From the NCBI GenBank assembly GCA_946414975.1, contig CAMKQS010000006.1, positions 1 to 47,038 of the forward strand: DNA of 47,038 bases, in the 5' to 3' direction. The notes under the pieces were generated by a model. It was not told the DNA's origin, did no database searches, and was given only the letters and a program-made list of their open reading frames with translations. Positions within the stretch are counted from its first letter, which is position 1. The number at the start of each line of letters is the position of its first letter. The stretch is from an uncultured Caryophanales bacterium. Lineage in GTDB: Bacteria; Bacillota_I; Bacilli_A; RF39; UBA660. Below, piece after piece: positions 35,975-43,938 of the stretch. The translations under genes were made by a program, and so were the position numbers.

Positions 35975-36748
35975 TTATTTCTTTCTATCATTAATCAATT
36001 TTATTATTTCTTTAATATTATTATAATTAATATTATTTATTTCTGTATCCTCATTAATACTTTTTCTTTCTACATTATATTCTTCTAAGAATATATCTAA
36101 ATCTGGTATTATTTTACTAACAATATCTTTATAAAATGAATCCTTATAGTATTTTTTTAATCTTTTGTTTGATATATCTAAATACATAATTATACTACAT
36201 TCTTCTAAATTAATATGATATTTTATACACTCAATTTTTTCTATATTGGATAAAACATCACCTATTATTACTTCATCATCAAAAATAATATCTTTTGTAA
36301 TTGAATTAAATAAATATTCTCTTGCTTCATTAACATCTTTAGTTTTTAATCTTTGTTCAAGTAGTTTTGGATATGCAGCATATATTAATATATTATCATT
36401 ATACTCTTTATTATATTTATCAATTGTATCTAATACTTTTTCTAAAAACTTATATTGGGCTAAACTAAATAACCTATTCTCTGGCATATATATAGCAATT
36501 TCATGCCCTAATGATGCAACATATACATTATTATCTCTTATAGCTTTCATACCCTCTTTTTGATCATTTGGATGAATAGTATTTTCAATATCTATATATA
36601 GTTCATGATGATATCTTTTATCGTTTAAATCTTTTTGAACATAAAAAACATATTGTTTATCTGTTATTACCATAACTCCTCTAACAGATTTATCACGACA
36701 ATACCTTAAATATTCATAAAAATTCATATTAAAATCCTCTTTATTCAT
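35975..36748 (-). CDS. Hypothetical protein between mrnC and rlmB
   Basis: A 257-residue soluble protein that I do not recognise. The N-terminal half has mixed strands (YCRDKSVRGVMVITDKQYVFYVQ), and the rest is helical and charged with many Ile and Asp. No catalytic motif is evident. It follows mrnC by two bases and precedes rlmB by 11, in an RNA-processing operon, so it may act in ribosome or RNA metabolism, by position only. Two starts (M1 with AGAGGT, and M8 with AGAGG) are equally possible. Confidence 0.65.
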   Translation of the reverse strand: MNKEDFNMNFYEYLRYCRDKSVRGVMVITDKQYVFYVQKDLNDKRYHHELYIDIENTIHPNDQKEGMKAIRDNNVYVASLGHEIAIYMPENRLFSLAQYKFLEKVLDTIDKYNKEYNDNILIYAAYPKLLEQRLKTKDVNEAREYLFNSITKDIIFDDEVIIGDVLSNIEKIECIKYHINLEECSIIMYLDISNKRLKKYYKDSFYKDIVSKIIPDLDIFLEEYNVERKSINEDTEINNINYNNIKEIIKLINDRKK

Positions 36749-36750
36749 TT

Positions 36751-37110
36751 TTACCTCTCAAATATATAATCCATTATATCATCAATTCGATTATTTTTAT
36801 TATTTAAATACAAGTAACCTATTAATGCTTCTAATCCAGTTGCATTTTTATAAGTAATAATACTAGAATATTTTGGTCTATGATTATTCTTATGATTTCT
36901 AGCACGTTTTACAATATCAATTTCATTTTCAGTTAAAATATTATTATCTATAAGATTAAGTAAAAATTCCTCTTGTGCTTTCGCACTAACATATTTCACT
37001 GCTTCCTTTTGTAAATCATTTACTTTACCGATATTTTTATTTACCAAATATTCTCTTACATAAAGTTCATAAACACTATCTCCAAGATAGGCTAACACTA
37101 ATGAGTTCAT
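36751..37110 (-). CDS. mrnC: Mini-ribonuclease III
   Basis: A 119-residue RNase III catalytic domain without the RNA-binding domain, the MrnC type that matures 23S rRNA in Bacilli. LVLAYLGDSVYELYVREYL holds the acidic catalytic residues, followed by AQEEFL and NATGLEALIGYLYL, which supplies the second metal-site Glu. ATG 37110 is chosen because GGAGTG, which also encodes the last codons of rbgA, sits just upstream. It starts one base after the rbgA stop. Confidence 0.94.
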   Translation of the reverse strand: MNSLVLAYLGDSVYELYVREYLVNKNIGKVNDLQKEAVKYVSAKAQEEFLLNLIDNNILTENEIDIVKRARNHKNNHRPKYSSIITYKNATGLEALIGYLYLNNKNNRIDDIMDYIFER

Positions 37111-37111
37111 A

Positions 37112-37972
37112 TTACACTCCGTATCTATCAAATGTTATTTCTTTAATATATCCATTTTTAATATCATTTAAAACAACATTAAACACTTTATCATAATCGA
37201 TTTCTCCACCCTTTACTAAACATCCGCGTTTTTTTCCTATTGTATCTAAAGCTTCTACAAAATCATCATACTTATCTATTTTATACCTTTCTTGCAATTT
37301 TTCTGGATATAAATTATAAAGGGTCTTTAAAATATATTCTACTACTTGATTTATTGGTAATACTTCTTCTTTTATTGCTGTAAAAGAAGCTAAATTAAAA
37401 GCAATATCATCTTCAAATTTAGGCCATAGAATTCCAGGCGAGTCTAAAAGTTCTATATCATTATCTACTCTAATCCAATCTAAATTTTTTGTAACTCCTG
37501 GCTTATTACCTGTATTAACAATTTTTCTACCTACCAATCTGTTTATTAAAGTACTTTTCCCAACATTTGGAACACCAACAACAAGAACCCTGATTTTTCT
37601 ATCTGTTTTCATGCTTTTTTCTTTCATTTTATCAAATTCTAAAGTCATTAATTCTTTTGTCTTACTAAATAAATAAGTTAACTTCTTCTCTTCAGTAAGA
37701 TTAGTTTTAATAACTGCATATCCTTTATCTTCATAGTACTTAATCCACTTATCTGTTTCTATTTTGTCACATAAATCATATTTATTAAAAATAAGTATTC
37801 TTTTCTTATTTCCAATATAATTATCTATATCTATTATCTTAGATGATTTTGGTATTCGTGAATCAATAACTTCATATACAACATCTATTAAATTTATATT
37901 TTCGCGAATTAATCTTTTTGTTTTTGCCATGTGTCCCGGATACCAATTTATATTAGTTTTATTTTCATTCAT
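37112..37972 (-). CDS. rbgA: Ribosome biogenesis GTPase RbgA (YlqF)
   Basis: A 286-residue circularly permuted GTPase needed for late assembly of the 50S subunit. The N-terminal signature INWYPGHMAKTKRLI is followed by the permuted G motifs: NKYDL (G4), then GVPNVGKSTLINRL (G1), GVTKN (G2) and DSPGILWP (G3), and a C-terminal ANTAR-like domain. ATG 37972 has GGAG nine bases upstream. Its first ten codons are the sequence copied in every repeat of the upstream array, and the gene upstream ends inside its ribosome binding region, so its promoter has been replaced by cassette DNA. Confidence 0.96.
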   Translation of the reverse strand: MNENKTNINWYPGHMAKTKRLIRENINLIDVVYEVIDSRIPKSSKIIDIDNYIGNKKRILIFNKYDLCDKIETDKWIKYYEDKGYAVIKTNLTEEKKLTYLFSKTKELMTLEFDKMKEKSMKTDRKIRVLVVGVPNVGKSTLINRLVGRKIVNTGNKPGVTKNLDWIRVDNDIELLDSPGILWPKFEDDIAFNLASFTAIKEEVLPINQVVEYILKTLYNLYPEKLQERYKIDKYDDFVEALDTIGKKRGCLVKGGEIDYDKVFNVVLNDIKNGYIKEITFDRYGV

Positions 37973-37988
37973 TTGGATCAACTCCTTT
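37943..37988 (-). repeat. rbgA-start repeat R1 (the genuine rbgA start)
   Basis: This is the functional copy: AAAGGAGTTGATCCAA, ATG, then codons for MNENKTNINWYPG. The match with the other copies ends at the Trp codon TGG plus a T; beyond it the copies diverge from rbgA. The last codons and stop of the adjacent kinase gene touch the ribosome binding site. Confidence 0.9.
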
Positions 37989-38460
37989 ATTTTAAATTTG
38001 GTAATACATCTTCTAAATATTCATTACTATCTAATTCTATTTTTTTAGATGCATATTTGTCTTCTTTACATTTATCAATCCATTCATCCCATAGTTTTGA
38101 ATACCAATAAATAAATTCTTCATTGTTACCTCTTTTTTTACATCTATCCAAATACTCATGTTTTAGTTCTCTTTTAGGATATACATACCAATAATCATAT
38201 TTATTATCAATTAAAAAATCATTACATATTTCATCAGCTATTAAAATATAATCATATTTATCTTTGACCTTTTTTAATTCTTTAAAATAATTATACGGCC
38301 ATTCCCTGTTTATATCTCTTACTGTACTTTTAAGACTCTCATCTTCAGCATTATTATCAATATATTTATAATGTGTTGATTCCATATCTATGACATTTCT
38401 ATATTTTCTAGCAACAGTTGACTTACCAGTTGCGGTAAAGGCAAATATAAATACTCCCAC
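37987..38460 (-). CDS. P-loop nucleotide-binding protein, cassette gene
   Basis: A 157-residue protein with an N-terminal P-loop, FAFTATGKST, in a kinase-like fold; a later DEIC and a C-terminal basic helix are seen. The first Gly of the Walker motif is Ala. It resembles small uncharacterised phage or host kinases of the AAA/adenylate-kinase group; the substrate is unknown. The start is GTG with AGAGGTG upstream. It lies directly upstream of rbgA and forms the last cassette of the array, sharing an upstream motif (38475-38510) with the SDR and NUDIX cassettes. Confidence 0.72.
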   Translation of the reverse strand: MGVFIFAFTATGKSTVARKYRNVIDMESTHYKYIDNNAEDESLKSTVRDINREWPYNYFKELKKVKDKYDYILIADEICNDFLIDNKYDYWYVYPKRELKHEYLDRCKKRGNNEEFIYWYSKLWDEWIDKCKEDKYASKKIELDSNEYLEDVLPNLK

Positions 38461-38474
38461 TTTATCACCTCTTT

Positions 38475-38510
38475 TATAAAAGTTTAATCGTCAATATCAA
38501 GTATAAAATA
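38475..38510 (-). repeat. Shared pre-gene motif, copy 1
   Basis: The plus strand reads TTTAATCGTCAATATCAAG within a longer AT-rich match. Related copies precede the SDR gene (40831-40866) and the NUDIX gene (45784-45820). All three lie just before the ribosome binding site of a cassette gene. Confidence 0.6.
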
Positions 38511-38584
38511 CTATGCTATTTTTAGTACTTTTTTATATATTTTTAATATTTTTTAGTAATTATTTATTAAAAAATGTAATTACT

Positions 38585-38695
38585 AAACATTTAGTTTTCC
38601 TTTATTTTATAGGAGTTTCATGAATGGCTAGACTAAATCAATATCAACCAGTTTATATTAGTTTTATTTTCATTCATTTGGATCAACTCCTTTTT
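38585..38695 (-). repeat. rbgA-start repeat R2
   Basis: The minus strand has GGAGTTGATCCAA, then a 14-codon frame (38677-38633) reading MNENKTNINWLILI. The first ten codons equal those of rbgA. Past the TGG the sequence belongs to the cassette left end, including CTATAAAATAAAGG, which is shared with R8. Confidence 0.85.
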
Positions 38696-38707
38696 AAAAT
38701 CATTAAA

Positions 38708-38716
38708 ATTATAGCA
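38708..38716 (-). promoter_or_regulatory. Extended -10 promoter in R2, candidate rbgA promoter
   Basis: TGCTATAAT, a TGn plus perfect -10, lies about 30 bases before the R2 start codon and immediately after a terminator. The identical arrangement is at 47014-47022. It probably represents the original rbgA promoter and may now drive the leader frame, the kinase gene and rbgA. Confidence 0.55.
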
Positions 38717-38747
38717 TAAAAAAGGCAGATTTTGTACTAATCTGTCT
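38716..38747 (-). terminator. Terminator of the P1-peptidase cassette
   Basis: AGACAGATT pairs with AATCTGCCT on the minus strand, followed by TTTTT. The same U-tract and stem half reappear at the very end of the window (47023-47038). The remaining 38748-38873 holds no gene. Confidence 0.75.
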
Positions 38748-38873
38748 AAATTTATAACATTTATTAGGGGTTAAATGTGGTGTAATCAATTTTTAACATT
38801 ACATTACCTAGTCATATGGCCAATTGGAATATCAAAAGGTTACTAACATCTAAATAACTCTATATTTGTGTTT

Positions 38874-39797
38874 TTACTTAGTATCTTTATATGCTACGAA
38901 ATCTCCTATACTATCTGCATTTTTTACTCCATTGTTTATTGCTTCTATTAATATATCAGAAGCTGCAATTCCTATATAATTTACTAAATCAAATGAATTT
39001 AAATCTAATTTAATTCTATTTTTAGAGTGTGGTGATATTGAAAAGATAACATCTCCATCCCAATTAGTATGAACCGGATATATTGCTCTAGCCATCCCAT
39101 CCTGCGCTAATTCTGATACTTTTATTAGCTCTTCTCTTGTCATTTCAATATTGGTTACAATAACACCTAATGTGGTATTAGAACCTCTTTCTATTTTTTT
39201 ATTGCCAAAATTTTTATTATAATAATTATTAAAGCAATATTTACCAGACTCAGAATAAAACTCCTTAGTAATGGGATTTATAACATCCCCTATAGCATTT
39301 GTTACAACGAATGCACCTATGTATGCATTATCAGATATTTCTTTTATTGAAATTCCAAAGCCACCTTTTATTCTATTTTTATAAATCCATTTTCCAGTTG
39401 TAGCACCTGTTCCTACACCAATATTTCCTTGTTCCAAATTATTGTAACTAGCATTTTTAGCCATTTCAAATCCATCTTGTAAATGGGGTCTTACATCTTT
39501 TCCTATTTTTCCATCATATATTACTGCACCAACAACACTAGGAGATTTCAAATAATCCATAACTCCTATTGAACATTCTAATCCTGCTGTACTTCCCCCT
39601 GTTAATACAATAGCTTCTACAGTTTTATCTGCTCCTTTTATTTCATATGCTGGTATATTAATAGTTCCTGTATCAGAGCCTCTAACATCTATTCCAATAT
39701 CTGCACCATTATCTGGTATGATAACAGTTGCTCCTGTTATGCCATCTTTATTTGTATAATGGCCTATTTTTATTCCTAATTTTTCTAATTTCGTCAT
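38874..39797 (-). CDS. P1-family peptidase (DmpA/BapA-like), cassette gene
   Basis: A 307-residue Ntn-type aminopeptidase of MEROPS family S58/P1, related to D-Ala-aminopeptidase DmpA and beta-peptidyl peptidases. Marks are IGHYTNKDGITGATVI near the start, VLTGGSTAGLECSIGVMDYL, NIGVGTGATTGKW, and SNTTLGVIVTN near residue 205, where the new N-terminal Ser would be formed by self-cleavage. It probably acts on N-terminal residues of small peptides. ATG 39797 follows AAGGAGG. It is a single-gene cassette between R3 and R2. Confidence 0.9.
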   Translation of the reverse strand: MTKLEKLGIKIGHYTNKDGITGATVIIPDNGADIGIDVRGSDTGTINIPAYEIKGADKTVEAIVLTGGSTAGLECSIGVMDYLKSPSVVGAVIYDGKIGKDVRPHLQDGFEMAKNASYNNLEQGNIGVGTGATTGKWIYKNRIKGGFGISIKEISDNAYIGAFVVTNAIGDVINPITKEFYSESGKYCFNNYYNKNFGNKKIERGSNTTLGVIVTNIEMTREELIKVSELAQDGMARAIYPVHTNWDGDVIFSISPHSKNRIKLDLNSFDLVNYIGIAASDILIEAINNGVKNADSIGDFVAYKDTK

Positions 39798-39962
39798 TTT
39801 GTATCCTCCTTAATATTTTTTATACTATCCGTTCATAATATTATTGTTTTATAGATGTTTAATTTTATTATTTTCAATGGGGTGTTAAAAGGTGTAATCA
39901 CCTTATTAATTTCTACTACATTTTACACTATAAATAGTAATCTTTTACTAATTTTTATCTAT

Positions 39963-40104
39963 TTTAACATGTTTTTATATAAAACATGCAAGATATTAAT
40001 TCTCGCAAAACCTTGTAAATAAAGGAAATTTCAAAGGGGTTAAATAAATCGTAATCAACCAGTTTATATTAGTTTTGTTTTCATTCATTTGGATCAACTC
40101 CTTT
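39963..40104 (-). repeat. rbgA-start repeat R3
   Basis: GGAGTTGATCCAA and a 30-codon frame at 40088-39996 starting MNENKTNINWLITIYL. The left-end part after it carries ATCTTGCATGTTTTATAT, in common with R4, R5, R7 and R8. 39798-39962 holds the peptidase promoter region and nothing else I can identify. Confidence 0.85.
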
Positions 40105-40121
40105 TATTTATATTATATTAA

Positions 40122-40814
40122 TTATTCTTTAGGTAAAGTATAGCCACCATCTACTACTATTTCTTGACCTGTAATAAAGCTTGCCTTATCAGATAATAAG
40201 AACTCTACTGTATTTGCTATATCAGTTGTGTTTCCTAATCTTTTAGCAGGAGTATTTTCAATTATACTTGGAATATACTCATCAAAGTTAGGAGTTTCAT
40301 GATATGACATATCTGTTTTAATAACTCCTGGAGAAATAACATTAGATTGTATCTTATCATATCTACTAGCAATACTTTTTGTATATGTTAATATACCTGC
40401 TTTAGTTGCTGCATATATAGGAAAGTACTTTGAACCTTTATTTGAAATAGAAGAAATATTAATTATCTTACCAGATATACTATTTTTTAAACAACTATCA
40501 ATAAATAATTGATTACATCTTATACATCCCTTTAAATTAGTATCAACTAAATTATTTATCTCTTCATCATTATAATTTAGGGATTCTTCTTCACTTGATA
40601 TAATACCAGCACAATAAATTAAAACATCATAAATATTTGTTTCATATAAACTTTTTACATTATCTTTAGAAACATCACATTTAATATATTTAAATTCAAA
40701 ATTATCTCTTTCTTTTCTTCCTACACAAGTTATGTCATAATTATTTGAATTAAGTATTTTTGCTATCTCAAACCCAATTCCAGACCCCCCACCAATTATT
40801 AATACTTTTTTCAT
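40122..40814 (-). CDS. Short-chain dehydrogenase/reductase, cassette gene
   Basis: A 230-residue SDR of the FabG-like type. IIGGGSGIGFEIAKIL is the NAD(P) loop, YCAGI the NNAG equivalent, INISSISNKGSKYFPIYAATKAG the active site with Ser, Tyr and Lys, and VISPGVIKTDM and ITGQEIVVDGGYTLP close the protein as in 3-oxoacyl reductase relatives. Substrate unknown. Start ATG with AAAAGGAGA. It is a single-gene cassette between R4 and R3, with the shared pre-gene motif upstream. Confidence 0.9.
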   Translation of the reverse strand: MKKVLIIGGGSGIGFEIAKILNSNNYDITCVGRKERDNFEFKYIKCDVSKDNVKSLYETNIYDVLIYCAGIISSEEESLNYNDEEINNLVDTNLKGCIRCNQLFIDSCLKNSISGKIINISSISNKGSKYFPIYAATKAGILTYTKSIASRYDKIQSNVISPGVIKTDMSYHETPNFDEYIPSIIENTPAKRLGNTTDIANTVEFLLSDKASFITGQEIVVDGGYTLPKE

Positions 40815-40830
40815 ATATCATTCTCCTTTT

Positions 40831-40866
40831 TATAAAAATTTAACCGTCAATTCAAGTATCAAATAC
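40831..40866 (-). repeat. Shared pre-gene motif, copy 2
   Basis: TTTAACCGTCAATTCAAG on the plus strand, matching the copies at 38475-38510 and 45784-45820. It lies between the R4 left end and the SDR ribosome binding site. Confidence 0.6.
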
Positions 40867-40901
40867 AATTTATTATTATTTTTTATTGATATAAAATGCT
40901 C

Positions 40902-41126
40902 TTCAAAACAATTGTCGGCATATTACAAGCCAGTACCCTAATTCCTCACAAAAATGAGTATATTTTACCCTATTTTTTATTATTTTTCTTCCTTTTTTAT
41001 TAAAACATGCAAGATTTCAATTCTTAAAAGCTCCCATTTTATAAGGGTTTAAGTGATGTGCGGCATAAATACAAGTCAACCAATTTATATTAATTCTATT
41101 TTCATTCATTTGGATTAACTCCTTTT
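40902..41126 (-). repeat. rbgA-start repeat R4 with long conserved left end
   Basis: Long form, about 225 bases. A 30-codon frame (41109-41017) begins MNENRININWLTCIY, then comes AATCTTGCATG, an A-rich stretch, and a conserved block ending TACTGGCTTGTAATATGCCG just before the next gene. It is strongly similar to R5 and R7 over its whole length. Confidence 0.9.
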
Positions 41127-41383
41127 TTATTAAATCTATAATACTTTATTATTAAAAAATCAACAAACACTAATAACACTAAATCAATAATTGTACCAAT
41201 ATATACAACTATACTTTGCTTAGAAGTAAAAATATATAAAGACCAACTTATCAAAGCTATTAATTGTAATGATATCATTCCTAAACTATAATCATTACTT
41301 GATTTAGTTTTTATTAGTTTTAATATTTGCGGGATCGTATATATATAACTTAAAATATAATATATCGTACAAAATATTGCCAT
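41102..41383 (-). CDS. PQ-loop / SemiSWEET-like membrane protein, cassette gene
   Basis: A 93-residue integral membrane protein with three hydrophobic segments and one PQ motif, YIYTIPQILKLIKTKSSNDYS, the size of a SemiSWEET half-transporter that works as a dimer. Sugar or other small-solute transport is likely from the family, but the substrate is unknown. ATG 41383 has GAGGTGG upstream; longer readings run into the flanking repeat. Its last codons (NPNE and stop) are part of repeat R4, so the stop TGA overlaps the R4 start codon. Confidence 0.8.
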   Translation of the reverse strand: MAIFCTIYYILSYIYTIPQILKLIKTKSSNDYSLGMISLQLIALISWSLYIFTSKQSIVVYIGTIIDLVLLVFVDFLIIKYYRFNKKGVNPNE

Positions 41384-41436
41384 ACTACCACCTCTCATAT
41401 ATTTAGGTATTGCACAGGAATATCGGCCCCTAAATG

Positions 41437-41468
41437 CTAACAATAATTTTTATTTTCATTCATTTGGA
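41437..41468 (-). repeat. Short rbgA-start repeat (R9)
   Basis: CCAAATGAATGAAAATAAAA is kept but only a 9-codon frame (41463-41437) reading MNENKNYC follows, and the ribosome binding sequence is replaced by the end of the upstream gene. It is the most eroded copy, lying between the PQ-loop gene and the next cassette. Confidence 0.75.
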
Positions 41469-41992
41469 AAACTACCATTTTTTATACTTGAACTATACAG
41501 TTTTTTCTTAGCTATCTCTAATCCTTCTTTATAATTTGATGTATCAATAGCTATATCAGGATTTTCTTGAACCCACTTCTTAGAATAATCTAGATAGTTT
41601 TTAAATAAATCTAATAAGTATCCATCTTCTCTTTTTGTAGTCCAATCATTATCATATTTCCTACTTAAAGAAAGCATCTCATTTGGCGAAATGTCTCTTT
41701 TATATAACAACACGACCGAATCATAATCAAAAATATTAATATCTTTTGGGTTAATAGAACTACCTTCCAATATTACATTGTCATATTGATTATACAATTC
41801 TAATAATTTATCATAAAACTCTTTTTGCCTCAATGGATTTATTTCTGTGTCATATCCTTTCCACGGCTCATGGAATCCCCAATCTCTACGATAATCATCA
41901 GTACATATAACCGGAATATGCTTTTCTTCACTTATCATTTTAGCTAAGGTACTCTTACCATTTCGCGGTTGCCCTAATATTATATATTTCAA
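41456..41992 (-). CDS. P-loop kinase-like protein, cassette gene
   Basis: A 178-residue nucleotide kinase-like protein. LGQPRNGKSTLAKMI is the Walker A loop near the N-terminus, CTDDYRRDWG resembles the acceptor region of adenylate and gluconate kinase-like enzymes, and NVILEGSSI is the Walker B strand. The substrate cannot be told. I prefer the TTG at 41992, six bases after AGAGGTG, over a GTG inside that site. The gene ends SFPNE with a stop that overlaps the repeat ATG, which shows the gene was trimmed to or fused with the repeat. Confidence 0.75.
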   Translation of the reverse strand: MKYIILGQPRNGKSTLAKMISEEKHIPVICTDDYRRDWGFHEPWKGYDTEINPLRQKEFYDKLLELYNQYDNVILEGSSINPKDINIFDYDSVVLLYKRDISPNEMLSLSRKYDNDWTTKREDGYLLDLFKNYLDYSKKWVQENPDIAIDTSNYKEGLEIAKKKLYSSSIKNGSFPNE

Positions 41993-42117
41993 TATTGTCA
42001 CCTCTTTTTATAAAAATTAGACTCCTATCACCACACCTTAAATGATATGGTATTTTTTTTACTTTTTAGTAATTATTTATTAGATTTTATTATCTTTTAC
42101 ATAATTAGAAACAGTTG

Positions 42118-42489
42118 TTATTGCTCTAATTTATATTGAAACTTTTTAGAATCTTTCTCAATATCAAAAAAACCTTTCTTAATAAAGAACTTGTCTTGAT
42201 TTCCAATATCAACTAAAGTAAACAATACCTCATTATCTGAGTTATAACATACATAATATTTTCGAGCAGTATTTCCGATATTACCAGAAGTTTTAGTAAA
42301 CTTTAAATCCTTATATTCTTCAATAAATGTATCTACGTCGTAATCATTATCTACATTATTACCAGTTTTTATGTAACTAATATCATCTAAGCTAACCCCA
42401 GTTATTTCCTCAATCGTCTTACTTGTCTTATTACATCCAACAAGTAAAAAACTAAAAATTACAATAATTAAACATAAAGCTCTTTTCAT
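42118..42489 (-). CDS. Small lipoprotein, cassette gene
   Basis: A 123-residue lipoprotein. The signal peptide MKRALCLIIVIFSFLLVGC ends in lipobox LVGC, so Cys19 would be lipidated. The mature part has mixed polar content (GVSLDDISYIKTGNN, then RKYYVCYNSDNEVLFTLVD) and no family I recognise. Its ATG lies three bases after the stop of the histidine phosphatase gene, whose last codons supply its AAAGGAG site, so the two are coupled. A remnant related to R2 flanking DNA (TTTTTAGTAATTATTTATTA) lies at 42062-42085. Confidence 0.7.
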   Translation of the reverse strand: MKRALCLIIVIFSFLLVGCNKTSKTIEEITGVSLDDISYIKTGNNVDNDYDVDTFIEEYKDLKFTKTSGNIGNTARKYYVCYNSDNEVLFTLVDIGNQDKFFIKKGFFDIEKDSKKFQYKLEQ

Positions 42490-42491
42490 TT

Positions 42492-43151
42492 CTAAACTCC
42501 TTTCATATGAGTTAACTCATCAATTGTAATTAATTTAATATTTTCAACTTCTCCATCATCATTTATTAATAATTTAAATAATTCTGGAGCATTAATCTTT
42601 TTATTAAATATAATATTACCTTTAAACTCTATTTTAATCTTTTCTCCGTCTACACCCAGTAATTTACAATATTTGAGGAAATAGAATAATATTGTATATC
42701 CATGAGTAAAGATTGCTATTCGCTTGCCTTTATATTTTTCTACTATTTCTTTTATTGCTTCGCTCATTCTATTTTGAACATCTAATTGTGACTCACCGCC
42801 TTCGGTTTTAAAGTTCGGATCAAAGAACTGTCTTGCAAACCAATCGGGATAGATATCATCATTATTCTTTCCGACTCTTCTTTCATCTAACCGGTCATCA
42901 ATAATTACTTTTAAACCTTGACTATCTAATAAGTATTTTGCTGTTTGCAATGTTCTTACACAATTACTAGCATAAACCACATCAATGTTTTTTAACTCCT
43001 CATGATTACATACTATCTTAGCTCTTTCCTCACCCAATGGACTAAGTACTATTTTTTCATTTAGAATTAATGGAGTTTGATTAGTATGATAACTTTCAAT
43101 TATAGATTGTGATAATCTAACTGAATGTCTAATTAAATATACCGTTGTTAT
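42492..43151 (-). CDS. Histidine phosphatase with a non-standard start, cassette gene
   Basis: A 219-residue member of the phosphoglycerate-mutase-like histidine phosphatase superfamily. The catalytic YLIRHSVRL (RHG-type motif with Ser for Gly) starts only five residues in and is lost if the first ordinary start, a TTG at 43037, is used. Other motifs are ASNCVRTLQTAKYLL, the ERRVG region and the second catalytic His in IFTHGYTILFY. The only codon in the right place after AAGGAAGTGG is an ATA at 43151, with an in-frame TAA a few codons upstream. Either ATA is the start or an original ATG has been mutated and expression reduced. It precedes and is coupled to the lipoprotein gene. Confidence 0.75.
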   Translation of the reverse strand: MTTVYLIRHSVRLSQSIIESYHTNQTPLILNEKIVLSPLGEERAKIVCNHEELKNIDVVYASNCVRTLQTAKYLLDSQGLKVIIDDRLDERRVGKNNDDIYPDWFARQFFDPNFKTEGGESQLDVQNRMSEAIKEIVEKYKGKRIAIFTHGYTILFYFLKYCKLLGVDGEKIKIEFKGNIIFNKKINAPELFKLLINDDGEVENIKLITIDELTHMKGV

Positions 43152-43170
43152 AAAACCACTTCCTTACAAA

Positions 43171-43341
43171 TTATTTATTTAAAATAAAAGAACCATCTCC
43201 ATAAGCACAAGAAACATCTAAAACACACTTTGAACCATTCAATAAATCTGCCGCAAAAAAGTGTCTACCTGATTGCTCTACTCTAAGTAAATAATTATAT
43301 TTTTCATCAAATGGGTCTACATATTCATAGTTTACTTCCAT
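43171..43341 (-). pseudogene. Truncated SAM-dependent methyltransferase fragment
   Basis: A 56-codon frame reading MEVNYEYVDPFDEKYNY, then GRHFFAADLL and CVLDVSCAYGDGSFIL before a stop. This is the N-terminus of a class I methyltransferase up to and including SAM-binding motif I; the remaining ~150 residues are missing. The next gene starts 20 bases later, so the 3' part was lost in a deletion or recombination between cassettes. Confidence 0.75.
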
Positions 43342-43373
43342 TATTCACCTACTATCCTTACTATAGGTTTTTT

Positions 43374-43682
43374 CTAAAAATAATCTTTTTTGAAAGCCAC
43401 CACGTTTATTTTTTTTTGATCAGCTAAAGAAGTAATATCCCCTAAACTTTTTCCTTCTAAAGCTGCAATAGATCTAACCACTTCCACAACATCAGCTAAT
43501 TCTTCTAAAGTTTCATCATGGTTTTTAGAACTTACAACCTCATTAGCCTCTTCTAATAATTTCTTATATAATTCATCTTTATACTCGACATCATTTAATA
43601 CCCTCGTAACGGCAACTTCCCCATTACTTTCTATCTTATCTGGTATATAGTCTCTAACTAGTTTATTGAATTCTCTTTCCAT
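43374..43682 (-). CDS. MazG-like / phosphoribosyl-ATP pyrophosphohydrolase-like protein, cassette gene
   Basis: A 102-residue all-alpha NTP pyrophosphatase-like protein. It starts FNKLVRDYIPDKI, the signature of the small PRA-PH-like family, with the metal-binding pattern LLEEANEV and ETLEELADVVEVV (ExxE...ExxD). Such proteins hydrolyse nucleoside triphosphates, possibly as house-cleaning or phage-related enzymes. ATG 43682 is preferred; upstream codons run into repeat R5. Not a HisE, since no his genes are near. Confidence 0.85.
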   Translation of the reverse strand: MEREFNKLVRDYIPDKIESNGEVAVTRVLNDVEYKDELYKKLLEEANEVVSSKNHDETLEELADVVEVVRSIAALEGKSLGDITSLADQKKINVVAFKKDYF

Positions 43683-43715
43683 TATTTCACCACTTTCTAT
43701 TGACATAAATTATGT

Positions 43716-43938
43716 TTCAAAACAATTGTCGGCATATTACAAGCCAGTATCCTAATTTCTTTCAAAAATGAGCATATTTTAACCTATTTTATTATTTATT
43801 TCTTCTTTTTTTATTAAAACTTGCAAGATTTCAATTCTTAAAAGCTCTCATTTTATAAGGGTTTAAGTGATGGCCACCATAAATACAAGCCAACCAGTTT
43901 ATATTAGTTTTATTTTCATTCATGAGTATTACCTCCTT
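43716..43938 (-). repeat. rbgA-start repeat R5 with long conserved left end
   Basis: About 223 bases. Here the ribosome binding region is AAGGAGGTAATACTC instead of GGAGTTGATCCAA, yet the match is exact from the ATG: MNENKTNINWLACIYGGHH begins a 30-codon frame (43923-43831). The rest parallels R4 and R7 up to GGCTTGTAATATGCCGAC. Confidence 0.9.
43736..43765 (-). promoter_or_regulatory. Conserved left-end promoter candidate
   Basis: TTGAAA, 18 bases, TGTAAT on the minus strand in R5; R4 has TTGTGA and R7 has TTGATA at the same place with the same spacing and -10. This would give each long-form cassette its own promoter. Confidence 0.4.
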
